This document shows positions 63,897-64,000 of a stretch of DNA of 64,000 nt, in pieces. The stretch is from Chthonomonadales bacterium (GTDB lineage: Bacteria > Armatimonadota > Chthonomonadetes > Chthonomonadales > CAJBBX01). Under the pieces are notes generated by a model. That model did no database searches. It saw only the letters and a program-made list of their open reading frames with translations, and was not told the origin of the DNA. The DNA lies in contig JADLGO010000021.1 in assembly GCA_020849275.1 (NCBI GenBank), positions 1 through 64,000 on the forward strand, written 5' to 3'. Numbering within the stretch: the first letter of the stretch is position 1; each line of letters begins with the position of its first letter. The position numbers were made by a program, and so were the translations under genes.

Positions 63897-64000
63897 ATGA
63901 CTGACCTGCTGAGCAACTTCAACCTGAACGACTTCATCATCACGATGTCGGTCCTGATCGTCGCGATCACGGTGCACGAGTTCGCGCACGCCTTCACGGC
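63897..64000 (+). CDS. Site-2-protease-like M50 metallopeptidase (partial)
   Basis: Only the first 34 codons are in the window. The start ATG at 63897 has AAGGA upstream and lies 6 nt after lysA. The product begins TDLLSNFNLNDFIITMSVLI and reaches the zinc motif HEFAH in a membrane helix, as in short M50 (SpoIVFB/YdfG-like, FtsH-unrelated) rhomboid-neighbour peptidases that cut within the membrane. Confidence 0.85.
   Translation, partial: MTDLLSNFNLNDFIITMSVLIVAITVHEFAHAFT

Noticed and set aside
63791-63899. A different-frame reading at the end of lysA (VTAYPQDYAEARILAGWRRL) as a sign of a frameshift
   Set aside because: The lysA frame itself reads a normal RRDRVPARLR-type end before its tail, and the alternative frame has no start or family match, so a frameshift is not needed.

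Overview
The window is about 64 kb of very GC-rich chromosomal DNA from a diderm bacterium, most likely a member of the Armatimonadota. This is inferred from a type II pseudopilin-like protein with the [13 protein letters not shown]-terminus and an H-X9-DG motif that is typical of that phylum, from outer-membrane LptD/LptF genes, and from lone housekeeping genes scattered among many unknown secreted or membrane proteins. No insertion sequence, prophage or CRISPR array was seen. Many intergenic regions carry clear sigma-70 promoters (TTGACA-like, 17-18 bp, TATAAT-like).

Layout. 1-2.9 kb: end of tuf, then rpmG, tRNA-Trp, secE, nusG, rplK, rplA (rplJ/rplL do not follow). 2.8-5.2 kb: tRNA-Gln, a divergent YchF-family GTPase/ATPase, a small membrane protein and tatC. 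5.3-9.3 kb: a Gly/Met/Pro-rich secreted protein, a divergently transcribed WD40 lipoprotein and a BMP-type solute-binding lipoprotein that follows lpdA. 11-13.2 kb: groES-groEL behind a CIRCE operator. 13.3-23.3 kb: two leftward units, rpoZ-dnaK-dnaJ-prmA and der-glnE-plsY, separated by a broken rsmE remnant. 23.5-31.5 kb: a GH95-like glycosidase with a DUF192 protein, a heterodimeric ABC exporter with an SRPBCC protein, and a zinc-ribbon membrane protein with an L7/L12-like C-terminus followed by a glutaredoxin.

31.8-37.8 kb: the pseudopilin and a small membrane protein, a large protein with two zinc ribbons and a proline-rich linker, and a sugar ABC permease plus binding protein without its ATPase. 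37.8-42 kb: a translationally coupled lipoprotein and M16 peptidase pair; the second peptidase gene reads through into the antisense of a broken glycosidase-like gene. 42.2-48.5 kb: a YpdA-like reductase, a membrane protein, and a glycyl radical enzyme, zinc alcohol dehydrogenase and radical SAM activase that probably form one pathway. 48.7-52.1 kb: lptF/G and lptD, translationally coupled. 52.6-55.7 kb: a haem-sensor protein with a cyclase domain that has lost catalytic residues, a helix-turn-helix protein and gpmA. 55.8-64 kb: a Gfo/Idh/MocA oxidoreductase, larB and larE (nickel-pincer cofactor synthesis) behind a leader with a terminator-like hairpin, an AddA-like helicase without a nuclease domain, a ChaN-like protein, lysA and the start of an M50 peptidase.

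The strongest candidates for new biology are the L7/L12-tailed zinc-ribbon membrane protein with its glutaredoxin, the double zinc-ribbon membrane protein, the haem-binding pseudo-cyclase, the stand-alone glycyl radical enzyme cluster and the larE leader. All calls are by reading alone; no database search was possible.
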